Part shown: one piece after another, positions 23,173 through 31,491 of the stretch
Layout: each line of letters begins with the position of its first letter
Position numbering within the stretch: position 1 is the first letter of the stretch
NCBI GenBank assembly: GCA_018813785.1
Contig: JAHJAU010000070.1
Coordinates: 1 to 36,462 of the forward strand
Length of the DNA: 36,462 bases
Reading direction: 5' to 3'
Source: Patescibacteria group bacterium
GTDB lineage: Bacteria; Patescibacteriota; Patescibacteriia; SG8-24
Program-made: the position numbers and the translations under genes
Notes under the pieces: model-generated
Databases searched by the model: none
The model's input: only the letters and a program-made list of their open reading frames with translations
What the model was told of the DNA's origin: nothing

Positions 23173-25536
23173 CTACCACAGACCGCCGGCTTGTCCCTGA
23201 AGGTACAGCGTGGATATTTCCGGCGAAATGGTACCAGCCGCTTCGCCAGCAATAAATTTGTCGTACAACCCCCTGACGCCACCCTGGTGATCACGCTTGG
23301 TGTCCAATAGTTGATCCAGATGCCAAAGGTTTCCGACCAGAAAATCTTTGGTCTTGTTGAACATCCGACCACCGTTGTGTTGCAGATCGAAAGCGTGATC
23401 CACGAACACCGTGGCTGTAACCTTGCCTTCGAGCCACGACAGGGCGGCCGCGCAGATATCCGCCCACTTGATTCCACCAAACGACGTACTCCATTTCAAA
23501 TGGCGGAAGGCATTTTCTGCCCGCTGCAGAAAAATTATCTGTTGCTCGAGCGGCAGTAACTCCAATTGGTCAGCAACAGACCTCTGCGCTTCGATTCGAT
23601 CAACGCCTTCGTCAATCACCCCATACTTTTGTAGTTCAGCATGGACCAACTCTCGATCTAAGATCAGAGGGTTGCTATAGGCACTGCTTCGAACGTGACG
23701 CAACTCTCCGGCTGCTGCCAAGACGATATAAGTGGCCATCAACTCAGCGGCCTCCTGATGTTCTTGATGCTGGAGCTTTTGGACTGCTCTCGAAAGCTCG
23801 GCTGTGGCATTGAGACTACTACTGGCCGCAGCCATGGCTTCGATCAGGTAGAAGCTCCTCGCCAACTGCACCACGTTAATACTCTCGCCTCGTCGCTCGA
23901 GGGCGATTCGTGGGGCGTGAGCCCTTTTGTCAATCTCCGGCTGATGGATCCTCTTGTACCACCGCAGGAAAATTTTAATTTCTCTACGGTGGATGCCGAA
24001 CTCCATGGGCAGCTCACCCTGAAGCACCACACCACTCGTGCCGTCAACTGAAACCCACTGAAGGGGCGACAGCTTCAAGCATAAGTCCGCCTGAACACCC
24101 ACTACCGCCGGTTTGTTCAGACTCCGAGCCACCACCGCGGCATGCGATGTCGCGCCGCCGACTTCGGTGACGATAGCATCAGCCGCCAGCATCCCTGGTA
24201 GATCATTGGGTGAAGTCTCTGTCCGAAACAGCACCACCGAACAACCAGCTCCCTTCAATTGACGAGCTTGCTCCGAGGTAAGGGCCGGCCGGCCGGTCAC
24301 TGCTCCAGGCGAAGCCGGAATACCGCGAGCCAGAAAACGATTGGGGTCAGCCACAGCCTGAGCCAGCTCATTAGTCCGAAAGACTGACCGATCCAACTGT
24401 GCTAGCTGAGCTGTAGTCATCGCCCTTCGCTCAAGCGCTTGCTCCTTGGTGAAACGCTTTTCCCAAACCATCTGCACGGCATGAGAAACGGCCGCCACCG
24501 GGGTGCGCTTGGCCAGTCGAACCTGGAGAATGAACAGTCGGCCAGATTCGATCGTGAACTCTACATCCACGACGTCGTCAAAGTGCTGTTCGAGCAGTAT
24601 ACAGATCTGACTCAGCTCCTGATAAACCCCGGGATTCCAACTTTCGAGTTCAGCGATCGGTCGCGGTGTCTTAACACCAGCCACCACATCTTCGCCTTGA
24701 GCGTTTGGCAGCCACTCACCATAGAGCTCGCGCTCGCCGGTGGCGACATTGCGAGAAAAAACAACTCCAGTTCCGGAATCGTCTCCTCGATTACCGAACA
24801 CCATGGCTTGAATGTTAGCGGCGGTTCCGAGCCAACTGGGAATGTTGTTGGCTCGGCGATAAGCCCGGGCACGCTCTGACTCCCAACTGCGAAACACAGC
24901 ACGGCTGGCCATCGTTAACTGAGTCCAGACGTCGTCTTCCATGGAACCGGCGCGACGCTGAATCAGTTGCCGACAGTTGCGGCAGAACTTCTTCAGAGCT
25001 CTGACATGGAACGACTCACGATCGTGATCGCACCCGTTCTTCTGCCACAACTTATCAAACTCACTGGCTGCGATCCCATGAACCACGGTACCGTAACTGA
25101 CCAGAAATCGCCGATAGCAATCCCAAGCGAACCGTTCGTCTCCGGTTTCCCTGGCCAGCGCCAGAACTGTGTCCGGATTAAGTCCGAGATTCAGGATTGT
25201 ATCCATCATCCCGGGCATGGAGTGCTCGGCGCCGGACCTGACCGACACCAGCAGCGGCTTGACCAAATGACCAAAGCCACGACCAGTCGACTGCTCCAAT
25301 CCTTCCATTTCTCGAACGATCTGACCAAACTGCCGACGCGGCAGATGGCCATGCTGTAGTGACGACCGCCCCACGCTTGTGGTGACGGTGAAACCGGGCG
25401 GCATGGGTACACCAAGGTGCACCAGTTCCGCCAAGGAGAAACCCTTGCCGCCACGCTTGGCGGCTGACAGATGGGCGGAACTTTCGAATCCGCAAACCAC
25501 CTGACGATTCCGCCTGCGAGACGCTTTCTTTCCCAT
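23173..25536 (-). CDS. PPDK-like dikinase with an unknown C-terminal domain in place of the PEP/pyruvate barrel
   Basis: A 787-residue protein. Residues 30-345 match the ATP-grasp half of pyruvate, phosphate dikinase: KGFSLAELVHLGVPMPPGF, SVRSGAEHSMPGMMDTILN, and VEFTIESGRLFILQVR. Residues 405-510 are the swivelling phosphohistidine domain with GGATSHAAVVAR and catalytic His465. Normally a PEP-utilising TIM barrel follows and the protein is about 870 residues; here about 270 unrelated, largely helical residues follow (515-787), with no PEP-barrel motif. The phosphate acceptor is thus unknown. The domain order, with a swapped acceptor domain, recalls rifampin phosphotransferase and PEP synthase-like relatives. 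It is the first gene of the operon with the small acidic protein and two phosphatases. Confidence 0.82.
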   Translation of the reverse strand: MGKKASRRRNRQVVCGFESSAHLSAAKRGGKGFSLAELVHLGVPMPPGFTVTTSVGRSSLQHGHLPRRQFGQIVREMEGLEQSTGRGFGHLVKPLLVSVRSGAEHSMPGMMDTILNLGLNPDTVLALARETGDERFAWDCYRRFLVSYGTVVHGIAASEFDKLWQKNGCDHDRESFHVRALKKFCRNCRQLIQRRAGSMEDDVWTQLTMASRAVFRSWESERARAYRRANNIPSWLGTAANIQAMVFGNRGDDSGTGVVFSRNVATGERELYGEWLPNAQGEDVVAGVKTPRPIAELESWNPGVYQELSQICILLEQHFDDVVDVEFTIESGRLFILQVRLAKRTPVAAVSHAVQMVWEKRFTKEQALERRAMTTAQLAQLDRSVFRTNELAQAVADPNRFLARGIPASPGAVTGRPALTSEQARQLKGAGCSVVLFRTETSPNDLPGMLAADAIVTEVGGATSHAAVVARSLNKPAVVGVQADLCLKLSPLQWVSVDGTSGVVLQGELPMEFGIHRREIKIFLRWYKRIHQPEIDKRAHAPRIALERRGESINVVQLARSFYLIEAMAAASSSLNATAELSRAVQKLQHQEHQEAAELMATYIVLAAAGELRHVRSSAYSNPLILDRELVHAELQKYGVIDEGVDRIEAQRSVADQLELLPLEQQIIFLQRAENAFRHLKWSTSFGGIKWADICAAALSWLEGKVTATVFVDHAFDLQHNGGRMFNKTKDFLVGNLWHLDQLLDTKRDHQGGVRGLYDKFIAGEAAGTISPEISTLYLQGQAGGLW

Positions 25537-25696
25537 TTCCCTCTCCTGGGTTTGACCCGGTGCACCGGGCGACTTTGTTTTGTTGTTGATTGTAAATATC
25601 TAAAACGCCTTAAGGCGTTTGATTGGAATAGCCAAAAAGTTACAGCAATTTTCTGACTGACCCAACCAAGAGCCTAAGCCATTTTTAAAACTCTAA

Positions 25697-25725
25697 AATA
25701 TAGCAAATCTCTGCGTAATTGTCAA
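25697..25725 (-). promoter_or_regulatory. Promoter of the dikinase operon
   Basis: On the minus strand, TTGACA (25725-25720), a 17-base spacer and TATATT (25702-25697). It lies about 160 bases before the start codon and just past the terminal hairpin of the upstream RNA. Confidence 0.75.
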
Positions 25726-25742
25726 GATTATTAAACAAGTGA

Positions 25743-25767
25743 CCCAGCTCCAATTTCTGGAGCTGGG
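25743..25767 (-). terminator. Terminal hairpin of the large non-coding RNA
   Basis: CCCAGCTCCAG pairs with TTGGAGCTGGG through an 11-bp near-perfect stem. The T-run after it is short (TCACTTGTTT), so termination may be partial. Confidence 0.65.
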
Positions 25768-27158
25768 CCGTAAGGTAACAAAAAAATTTTCTTAGTGGCC
25801 ATTTGTCATGCGCCCCCAAGGCCGTGCGGAGGCACTTCCGTTTTTCAGGTCAGCGCCATGACTGCGCTTTTTCGATCGAATGTAGTAGTTCGACATCGAA
25901 CGTCGATCTAGACCTGAAGCATCATCAGCCTGAACCAAGGCCGAGAATTGACATCCTCGTGGAAGTAGCGAGGCTGTCCAAGCGGCAAGAATCGCTTCCG
26001 TGGTGGTTTGGTGACCACCTTTTCCACTTTCCTATTTCTTGAAGGGCTTGTCGCAACGGGCTTTACCCATCGCCTAGGTTCATCCTTCAGCTAAAACCTG
26101 ACCAATCATAGACTCATCCACTCGTCTTGTATAACTTTTCAAAAGCGTTATACATCAGCGTGAATAAGCCAAGCACTCTTCTCCGCCCTTTATTAATTAT
26201 TTGCATTGAAAAGTGTTACTGATCAGGCCCTAACCCCGTCTGTCCGGGGTGCGGAGACGCCACTTCCGCTTCAGTTGTCCCATCAATCCAGTGATGGGCG
26301 TGAAATCGGTCGCTGGTAGAATGACAGACTCCAACCAACTCCACTGTTTCAGTGGCAGACACAGTACACCGCCATCAAACAGCTTCCCTCTTTTTAACGG
26401 TGCCTTCACCGAGGGAGATGAAAACACCGCATAAACTCACCTCACCAACGGTTTTATGAATTCCGCTGGCAAAATGATCGGACGGGGCCTATTCGGTCTC
26501 TATCATTCAGGCGATTTCCAACCGCCGGGTTGAAAAAACCTTTCGGGTACCCTTAGCCGCCAGGTGTCTAGCCGTCGGCTAACTCGATTCAGCTTTCAGT
26601 TGATGATTCAGTTCGGTTGCGAGCCGTACCAGATCGTCAATCTCGGTTCTTGATACCTGCCCGATTTAGGCATCAAGCAATAAACCGCAATGACCTCTGA
26701 ATCTTAAAGTCACCGTCTCTTTATCGACCCGCCGGTCGCGTAGGGAAAGAGACTACCCAGCTATTTGATGAAAGTTCTCTGATCGTCCTACCCAGGATGA
26801 TCCAACTCCCACCTTGATGGCCGATCCGGACACGCCGCTGCCCGACCTAATCACTCCTCGGTCTGCTTACCAAAAAGAAAATAGGTTTTAATTTGCTCGT
26901 TTACTCCTTGAGCTCAGTGTGCAGCGGGGATTTCACCCGCACTCCCTCCACGCCTGGTTTATAAAAATTTTTTACCAGGTTGAACGGATTCAGCTTTGGT
27001 CTGAACACACAAACGAGCGGACCTTTTTAAATAAGTGCTTAGAGCAGCGCACCTATCGAGCTGACTTTTTGTTAACGGGCTCCGTCAGCGATTGAGCCCT
27101 AGTAAACGCACATCCTAATCCTCCCTCTTTATCTGAACCTGCGACGACGTTGTCGCAG
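25743..27158 (-). ncRNA. Candidate large structured non-coding RNA, about 1.4 kb
   Basis: No reading frame with an RBS exists on either strand in this stretch. On the minus strand a promoter (27193-27165) and a terminal hairpin (25767-25743) bracket it. Strong local stems are seen at 27139-27158, 27077-27099, 26953-26979, 26919-26942, 26781-26802, 26715-26753 (8 bp plus an inner stem), 26649-26677, 26341-26355, 26278-26297, 26129-26153, 26002-26019 and 25852-25868. A long-range pairing (26895-26902 with 27011-27018) encloses two of them. A motif TGCGGAG-CACTTCCG occurs twice (26250-26274 and 25825-25848). I searched by eye for RNase P, tmRNA, SRP and group II domain V signatures and found none. 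Members of the giant RNA classes such as OLE, GOLLD and ROOL are an open alternative. Confidence 0.6.
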
Positions 27159-27164
27159 AGAAAA

Positions 27165-27193
27165 AAAATAACATAAAAAGTCGGATTAGTCAA
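27165..27193 (-). promoter_or_regulatory. Promoter of the large non-coding RNA
   Basis: On the minus strand TTGACT (27193-27188), a 17-base spacer and TATTTT (27170-27165). The first hairpin of the RNA begins about seven bases after the -10. Confidence 0.65.
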
Positions 27194-27205
27194 GATTGTG
27201 TTAGG

Positions 27206-28324
27206 TACCCCCAATTCAATACATAACCGAACACTTCAGTGTAACATTGCCGATTAGGCATAACTGTAGTAATCATGTCAAAAAAGACGCATTTGAAGGA
27301 GTTCGAGAGGGAGAAGATCGAGTACTGGCTGAGGCTGGGGTTCGGCAACAACGAGATCGCCAGGAAGCTGGCTCGCAGCGGATCGTCAGTGTCCGACGAG
27401 ATCCGCCGCAACAGCAACCCAGACGGTAAGTATACGGCGGCGGATGCCCAGCGCCGAGCCGACCAGAGACGAGAGCGAAAGAAGGGTCGGAAGCTCGAAA
27501 GGGACGCCGTGCTACACGACTACGTAGTCTCCCTGCTCCGCGGCGACGGCATGCTACAGGGCTGGGCGCCGGACGCGATCGCCGGGCGGCTGAAGCACTA
27601 CCCAGAGCTGGTGCCGGAGGAGTTGCGGGGGAAGACCGTCTCGCACGAGGCGATATACCAGTACATATACGAAGGCGAGGGAAAGTGGGAGGCGCTGTAC
27701 CACCACCTGCCCAGGAAGCGCAGCCGCAGGAGGATCAAAGAGGGCAGGAAAACGCGTCAGCAGAGCAAAATACCGAACAGGGTGAGCATCCGGCTACGAC
27801 CGGCCGAAGTCAATGAGAGGAAGACGTTCGGCGACTGGGAAAGCGACACCTTCGAGGGTACGGGATCGGCGTGCGGATCTGTGCAGGTGGAGCGCAAGTC
27901 GAGGAAGATTCACCTGCACAGGACGGCGGACAAGACCAAGGAGGAGACCGAACGAGCCATCAGGCAGACCATCGAGTCATATCCGGAATACCTGCGGGGC
28001 GAGGCGTTCCGGACGATGACCCTCGACAACGGTGGCGAGGGCGCGAACCACGGGAAATTGAGGAGGGAATACGGCATCGACACCTACTTCTGCGACCCGT
28101 ACTGCTCGTGGCAGAAGGGCTCGGTGGAGAACGCCATCGGCCTCGTGCGGCTGAGGTTCATTCCAAAGAAAACAAATCTCTCGACCCTTTCGGATCGAGA
28201 GTTCATGCTCATGGAGGACTTCCTGAATGACATGCCCGGAAAGTCTCTCGGGCACCTTACGCCGAATGAGGTCGCGGCGCAATATTTGTGAGAGGTGTTC
28301 GGTTATTAGCTTGAATTTGGGAAT
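27206..28324 (+). mobile_element. IS30-family insertion sequence
   Basis: The element is about 1.1 kb and has imperfect inverted ends: left 27208-27237 and right 28292-28322 share CCCAA, AATTCAA and ATAACCGAACAC in order. One gene, the transposase, fills it. The exact edges and any short target duplication cannot be fixed by eye. Its left end is only about a dozen bases from the -35 of the non-coding RNA promoter. Confidence 0.85.
27275..28291 (+). CDS. IS30-family transposase
   Basis: A 338-residue protein. The N-terminal helix-turn-helix reads LGFGNNEIARKLARSGSSVSDEIRRN, typical of the family. The DDE site comprises the Asp in GDWESDTFEG, the Asp in MTLDNGGEG, and the Glu in QKGSVENAIGLVR; the last block (FIPKKTNLS) is characteristic. 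It looks full-length and intact. The codon use is GC-rich and Arg/Glu-heavy (AGG, GAG), unlike the AT-richer neighbours, which suggests recent arrival. No other copy is in the window. Confidence 0.95.
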   Translation: MSKKTHLKEFEREKIEYWLRLGFGNNEIARKLARSGSSVSDEIRRNSNPDGKYTAADAQRRADQRRERKKGRKLERDAVLHDYVVSLLRGDGMLQGWAPDAIAGRLKHYPELVPEELRGKTVSHEAIYQYIYEGEGKWEALYHHLPRKRSRRRIKEGRKTRQQSKIPNRVSIRLRPAEVNERKTFGDWESDTFEGTGSACGSVQVERKSRKIHLHRTADKTKEETERAIRQTIESYPEYLRGEAFRTMTLDNGGEGANHGKLRREYGIDTYFCDPYCSWQKGSVENAIGLVRLRFIPKKTNLSTLSDREFMLMEDFLNDMPGKSLGHLTPNEVAAQYL

Positions 28325-28457
28325 GTCAAAGGTAAGCTAAAAACTGACACCCCCCCAACCAGGATTTATATGTTATGGTATATGAGTTGACTTAAATAAA
28401 GACTCAAATCGTTGCTAACGATCGACGAGTCCGCTCTTTAAAAGATCGAGGTGTGTT

Positions 28458-28904
28458 TTGATTACAGAACTCAAAGAGTTGCTCGATGAGGTGGCGGCTA
28501 TTCCAGATGATCAAATTGAGGAGCCGAGCTTGAAGATTGCTCCAGAACATTTTGTGGTCGGTCGAATCGACGATCTAAAACTACGGCGCATTTTTACCGC
28601 CTATACACGTCGAGTTCGCGAACTGAGTCAATTGCATCAAGCGGTTCGTGGACCAATGTTAGTAGCGCGAAATATCCCTACTACAATCCAGACTAAAATG
28701 ATCGAATTACAGGACGAGCTGGATCTACTACGACAAATTTTTTTCTATGCTCTTAGCAAACGATTTGGTTTGTTCGGGCGACCGTTTATTCATGTTCACG
28801 TTGGCTGGCTGGTCAGTTGGTCGAATCGATCAACATCAACTCCGGCCTGCTCCGGTTCAGAAACGACGTTCGACAATGATAACAATGATCAAAACACCAA
28901 CTAA
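28458..28904 (+). CDS. Small helical protein, paralog 1 of a new tandem family
   Basis: Not recognised. The 148-residue protein starts at a TTG with GAGG six bases upstream. It has three shared blocks: ELKELLDEVAAIP at the start, a basic helix around LKLRRIFTAYTRRVRELSQL (about 36-55), and a block with LLRQIFFYALSKRFG followed by VHVGWLVSW (about 95-125). The tail is Asn/Asp/Thr-rich. The same blocks occur, with variations, in the next two genes, so the three are tandem paralogs. There is no signal peptide or membrane helix. The gene lies directly after the IS30 element and has its own terminator. Confidence 0.75.
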   Translation: MITELKELLDEVAAIPDDQIEEPSLKIAPEHFVVGRIDDLKLRRIFTAYTRRVRELSQLHQAVRGPMLVARNIPTTIQTKMIELQDELDLLRQIFFYALSKRFGLFGRPFIHVHVGWLVSWSNRSTSTPACSGSETTFDNDNNDQNTN

Positions 28905-28915
28905 ATCTTAAAACT

Positions 28916-28938
28916 ATCGGGTTTTGCCCGATTTTTTT
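28916..28938 (+). terminator. Terminator of paralog 1
   Basis: ATCGGG pairs with CCCGAT around TTTTG, then a T-run. Confidence 0.85.
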
Positions 28939-29057
28939 ATTGAGTTACAGCCAACACTAAAACTAAACCCCGAAGCCTTGAATGAATTGACGATGTTCAG
29001 CCGCCATGTTAAAAAGCGGAAGGTGAAGTAAGCATACTTTGCTACATGGAGGTTCAC

Positions 29058-29522
29058 TTGCCCAAACACAGAGATTTTGCCGAACTCAAAGACCTGCTGG
29101 CTGAGGTGCAAAAAATTCCCCTCAGTGAGGTGGTCGATATACCGTACGACCTTGAGGAGGGTCAGCATGCTTTCGCCACAGTGAAACACGCTGATCTCAA
29201 GCGACTCTACACGGCACAAGTAGAACGCATACAACGAGTGAAAAAATTACGCGTTCAATTACCGGAAAAACTGGCGGGTGATCCGAAGATCGCTGAAACA
29301 CTGATCGATCAAATAGAGAACGCGGCGCAAGAGGTCGAACTTCTGAAGCATCTATTCTTCTACTTGTTGCTGAAACGCTACGCACCACCCTCATATGAAA
29401 CGATCGGTGTCGCCCGTGGCTGGCAAATCTACTGGGAAGGGCCCAGGGCAAACGAAGAACTGTTCAGCCTGATCACCTTCTCTAACCTTGATAATCCGGA
29501 CGGCACAGAAGACCCGGATTAA
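29058..29522 (+). CDS. Small helical protein, paralog 2 of the tandem family
   Basis: Not recognised. The 154-residue product shares with paralog 1 the opening FAELKDLLAEVQKIP, the basic helix DLKRLYTAQVERIQRVKKLR, and a hydrophobic block LLKHLFFYLLLKRY followed by an IGVARGWQIYW motif. The TTG at 29058 is chosen: GGAGG lies five bases upstream and overlaps an in-frame ATG at 29046, which therefore cannot use it. Paralog 1 also starts at a TTG in the same position relative to its RBS. A C-terminal acidic tail ends the protein. A terminator follows. Confidence 0.78.
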   Translation: MPKHRDFAELKDLLAEVQKIPLSEVVDIPYDLEEGQHAFATVKHADLKRLYTAQVERIQRVKKLRVQLPEKLAGDPKIAETLIDQIENAAQEVELLKHLFFYLLLKRYAPPSYETIGVARGWQIYWEGPRANEELFSLITFSNLDNPDGTEDPD

Positions 29523-29544
29523 ACCTCTCGGACCAATCATCTCG

Positions 29545-29570
29545 CGCTGAGTTTATTAGCGCTTTTTTAT
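29545..29570 (+). terminator. Terminator of paralog 2
   Basis: GCGCT pairs with AGCGC around a nine-base loop, then TTTTTTATTATTTTTT. Confidence 0.7.
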
Positions 29571-29581
29571 TATTTTTTAAC

Positions 29582-29587
29582 TATACT
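29582..29587 (+). promoter_or_regulatory. -10 box (TATACT) of paralog 3
   Basis: TATACT lies 29 bases before the ATG at 29617; no -35 is clear. Confidence 0.4.
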
Positions 29588-29616
29588 GAATAAGCACCTT
29601 TGCTTCGGAGTCTAAA

Positions 29617-30051
29617 ATGAAAAAATGTTTGATCGAAATTATTGGACAGCTGGAACGTGTCAGTCCAGAGGATCTCAAACTGTTTGCCCCACGTTTACCG
29701 ATCGGCCCAAAAGACGATGTGTTCGGCGAGTTGAACTCTGAACTTCGTCCGCTGTATGTGGTCGGACTGCAATTACAGCGCCTGATCGGACTCATCGAAA
29801 ATCTGGCCACCGACGAAGCACAGTTCGAGGATGTTCTGCCCGAGTTACGCCAACGGGCCACGGTGGTCAATGCCCTATTCTGGATCGCAGTCGCCGAGAA
29901 CTTCCCGCGTTTCCGCGATGGTGATATGGCGGTGATATTCAAAAACTGGCTCGTCGGACGACGTTGCGACTCTGTGGCCGGAGAAAAAATATTGGGTAGT
30001 AGTCAACAATTCACCTTTTCCAATTTCGGTGGCAATGGTATTGATGCCTGA
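29617..30051 (+). CDS. Small helical protein, distant paralog 3
   Basis: Not recognised. The 144-residue product is more divergent but keeps the same layout as the two genes before it: a helix with LYVVGLQLQRLIGLIENL, a break, then ALFWIAVAENFPRF followed by MAVIFKNWLV, aligning with the FFY...KR(F/Y)...GW block of paralogs 1 and 2. The start has GGAG seven bases upstream. It has its own -10 and terminator. The relation is based on motif order and is less certain than that between paralogs 1 and 2. Confidence 0.7.
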   Translation: MKKCLIEIIGQLERVSPEDLKLFAPRLPIGPKDDVFGELNSELRPLYVVGLQLQRLIGLIENLATDEAQFEDVLPELRQRATVVNALFWIAVAENFPRFRDGDMAVIFKNWLVGRRCDSVAGEKILGSSQQFTFSNFGGNGIDA

Positions 30052-30100
30052 GACTATGAAAAGAACGTCTGCCTACCGCGCCAACACCTTGTCAAAAACA

Positions 30101-30126
30101 AGCCGTCAACTTTGACGGTTTTTATT
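30101..30126 (+). terminator. Terminator of paralog 3
   Basis: CCGTCAA pairs with TTGACGG around CT, then TTTTTATT. A short loop is likely to open the inner pairs. Confidence 0.75.
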
Positions 30127-30229
30127 ATCCAACAAAATCTAGAGACTATTTTAACTAAAAAGTGTCGGAGACTTTAATAACCTAGACATAACTTTCTCCA
30201 CCCGCTACCTTAGCGACGAGGAGAATCAA

Positions 30230-30829
30230 ATGAATGCAACGATCTTTTCCGTGGATGTTGAGGCTACAGGTCGAACACCGGCCAGTGCCAGCCTGTTGTC
30301 GATTGGTGCCTGTGTTGTAGGTAGCGAACACGAATGTTTTTACTGCGAGCTGCAACCGATCAATGATGGTTATCTGGTCGAGGCGATGCGCATCGGTTGC
30401 CTGGGTCTTAGTTGTTTGCCAAAACGAATTGGCTTTGATCCCAGCAAACCATCGTTTCGTCCGGACTTGGTTTTGCAGCTGATGCGGAAAAACGGCCAGG
30501 ATACAGCGAACGCTATCCCTGAATTTTGCCGCTGGGTCAAAACTGTGGCCGGCAATACTGCAGCCATCTTTGCTAGTGACAATCCGGTCTTTGATGGTCT
30601 GTGGGTGTTCTATTATATTGATCGCTTTTCTGCGGATCCGAATCCGTTCGGTCACAGCGGCCTGTCACTCAACTCAGTGGCCAAAGGCGCGGCCGGAAAT
30701 TTACGCACTACCATGAAAAGAATGATGCGAGTTAAACAGCGGGGCGTAAAGCACAATGCGCTCGATGATGCTCGACATAATGCCAGGCTATTTGAAATCT
30801 TGGCCGAGCGATATCAAATCAAACTTTGA
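30230..30829 (+). CDS. DEDDh-type 3'-5' exonuclease
   Basis: A 199-residue protein of the RNase T/DNA polymerase III epsilon superfamily. Exo I is VDVEATG (Asp9, Glu11), Exo II is SDNPVFDGLW, and Exo III is HNALDDARHNA with His and Asp in DEDDh spacing. These are the four carboxylates and the general-base His. No polymerase or other domain is attached, so it is a stand-alone exonuclease of RNA or single-stranded DNA. The ATG at 30230 has GAGGAG upstream. It is transcribed alone. Confidence 0.85.
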   Translation: MNATIFSVDVEATGRTPASASLLSIGACVVGSEHECFYCELQPINDGYLVEAMRIGCLGLSCLPKRIGFDPSKPSFRPDLVLQLMRKNGQDTANAIPEFCRWVKTVAGNTAAIFASDNPVFDGLWVFYYIDRFSADPNPFGHSGLSLNSVAKGAAGNLRTTMKRMMRVKQRGVKHNALDDARHNARLFEILAERYQIKL

Positions 30830-30833
30830 TTAA

Positions 30834-30860
30834 ACACCAGCGCTGTCTGGTGTTTTTTTA
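30834..30860 (+). terminator. Terminator of the exonuclease gene
   Basis: ACACCAG pairs with CTGGTGT around a six-base loop, then a T-run. Confidence 0.85.
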
Positions 30861-30934
30861 TTCATCAGACAAAGATAACTTGGCGTCTAGCCTGACCAAT
30901 TTAGACTGCTGGCATGAAACAAAATTTTAACTAG

Positions 30935-30959
30935 ACAAAAAACCGCGCCGAAGCACGGT
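30935..30959 (-). terminator. Terminator of the HU gene
   Basis: On the minus strand ACCGTGC pairs with GCGCGGT around TTCG (one wobble), then TTTTTTGT. Confidence 0.8.
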
Positions 30960-30982
30960 CTTTTATATTCTGGTCGCCGAAT

Positions 30983-31264
30983 CTACAATACAGCTTCTTT
31001 AGTCGGCTTAGAAACACGAAACTTCACAACGGTTTTAGCTGGAATTTTGATCGCTTCACCGGTAGCCGGGTTTCGACCCATACGAGCAGCGCGCTGTTGT
31101 CTGATCAGCTTGCCGATGTTCATCAATGGGAACTCACCGTTCTTTTTAACCTCGGAGAGAGCCATTGCCTCGTACATCTCGAGAAATTCCTTAATTTCCT
31201 TTCTTGGCTTTTCGGCCTTTTCGGCCAGCGCAGCAATAACCTGCGTTTTGGTCATCTTCGCCAT
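30983..31264 (-). CDS. HU/IHF-family DNA-binding protein
   Basis: A 93-residue protein: two N-terminal helices (MTKTQVIAALAEKAEKPRKEI, in part), then the beta-arm region ending GRNPATGEAIKIPAKTVVKFRVSK, the classic HU/IHF signature. It bends and wraps DNA as a dimer in the nucleoid. The length is normal (about 90). No Shine-Dalgarno site precedes the ATG; AT-rich -10-like boxes (TATAAG, CATAAT) lie 20-45 bases upstream. It is transcribed alone and divergently from the metallopeptidase gene at 31492. Confidence 0.95.
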   Translation of the reverse strand: MAKMTKTQVIAALAEKAEKPRKEIKEFLEMYEAMALSEVKKNGEFPLMNIGKLIRQQRAARMGRNPATGEAIKIPAKTVVKFRVSKPTKEAVL

Positions 31265-31442
31265 AGCGATATAAACTTTATTATGAATAACACCACTTAT
31301 AGATAAACGATTTAAGGCTAGCTGTGAAGGGGATAAGCTCTAAAGATATTCACAGGTAAAAATCTGAATCAATTTCTAATAACAATAATCCGATCAGCTA
31401 GCCAATTATTCCACGAAAGACCAGTTGCGATTTTATTGAACG

Positions 31443-31461
31443 ACAGCTAACCTATAGCTGT
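31443..31461 (+). promoter_or_regulatory. Inverted repeat over the -10 region of the metallopeptidase gene
   Basis: ACAGCTA and TAGCTGT form a 7-bp inverted repeat with a five-base centre. The right arm overlaps a TATAGC -10-like box. It could be an operator, or a chance hairpin. Confidence 0.35.
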
Positions 31462-31491
31462 TCCTTTTAATAAAAAGAAAGGCGGAGGCAA

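Noticed and set aside
22837-23310. Plus-strand frame across the intergenic region between the dikinase and the acidic protein
   Set aside because: It overlaps both genes antisense and has no RBS; the Lys/Glu-rich part only reflects the intergenic sequence.
26249-26434. Short reading frames inside the non-coding stretch
   Set aside because: They have no RBS, lie on both strands and overlap hairpins, as expected for chance frames.
25743-27158. RNase P RNA, tmRNA, SRP RNA or a group II intron
   Set aside because: The expected core signatures (GAGGAAAGTCC, a tRNA-like end, GGAAG-GCAGC and a domain V) were not found in either strand by eye; a covariance search would settle it.
27813-28282. Additional frames inside the IS30 transposase
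   Set aside because: They are shadows on both strands of the transposase gene, which itself has the full DDE motif set.
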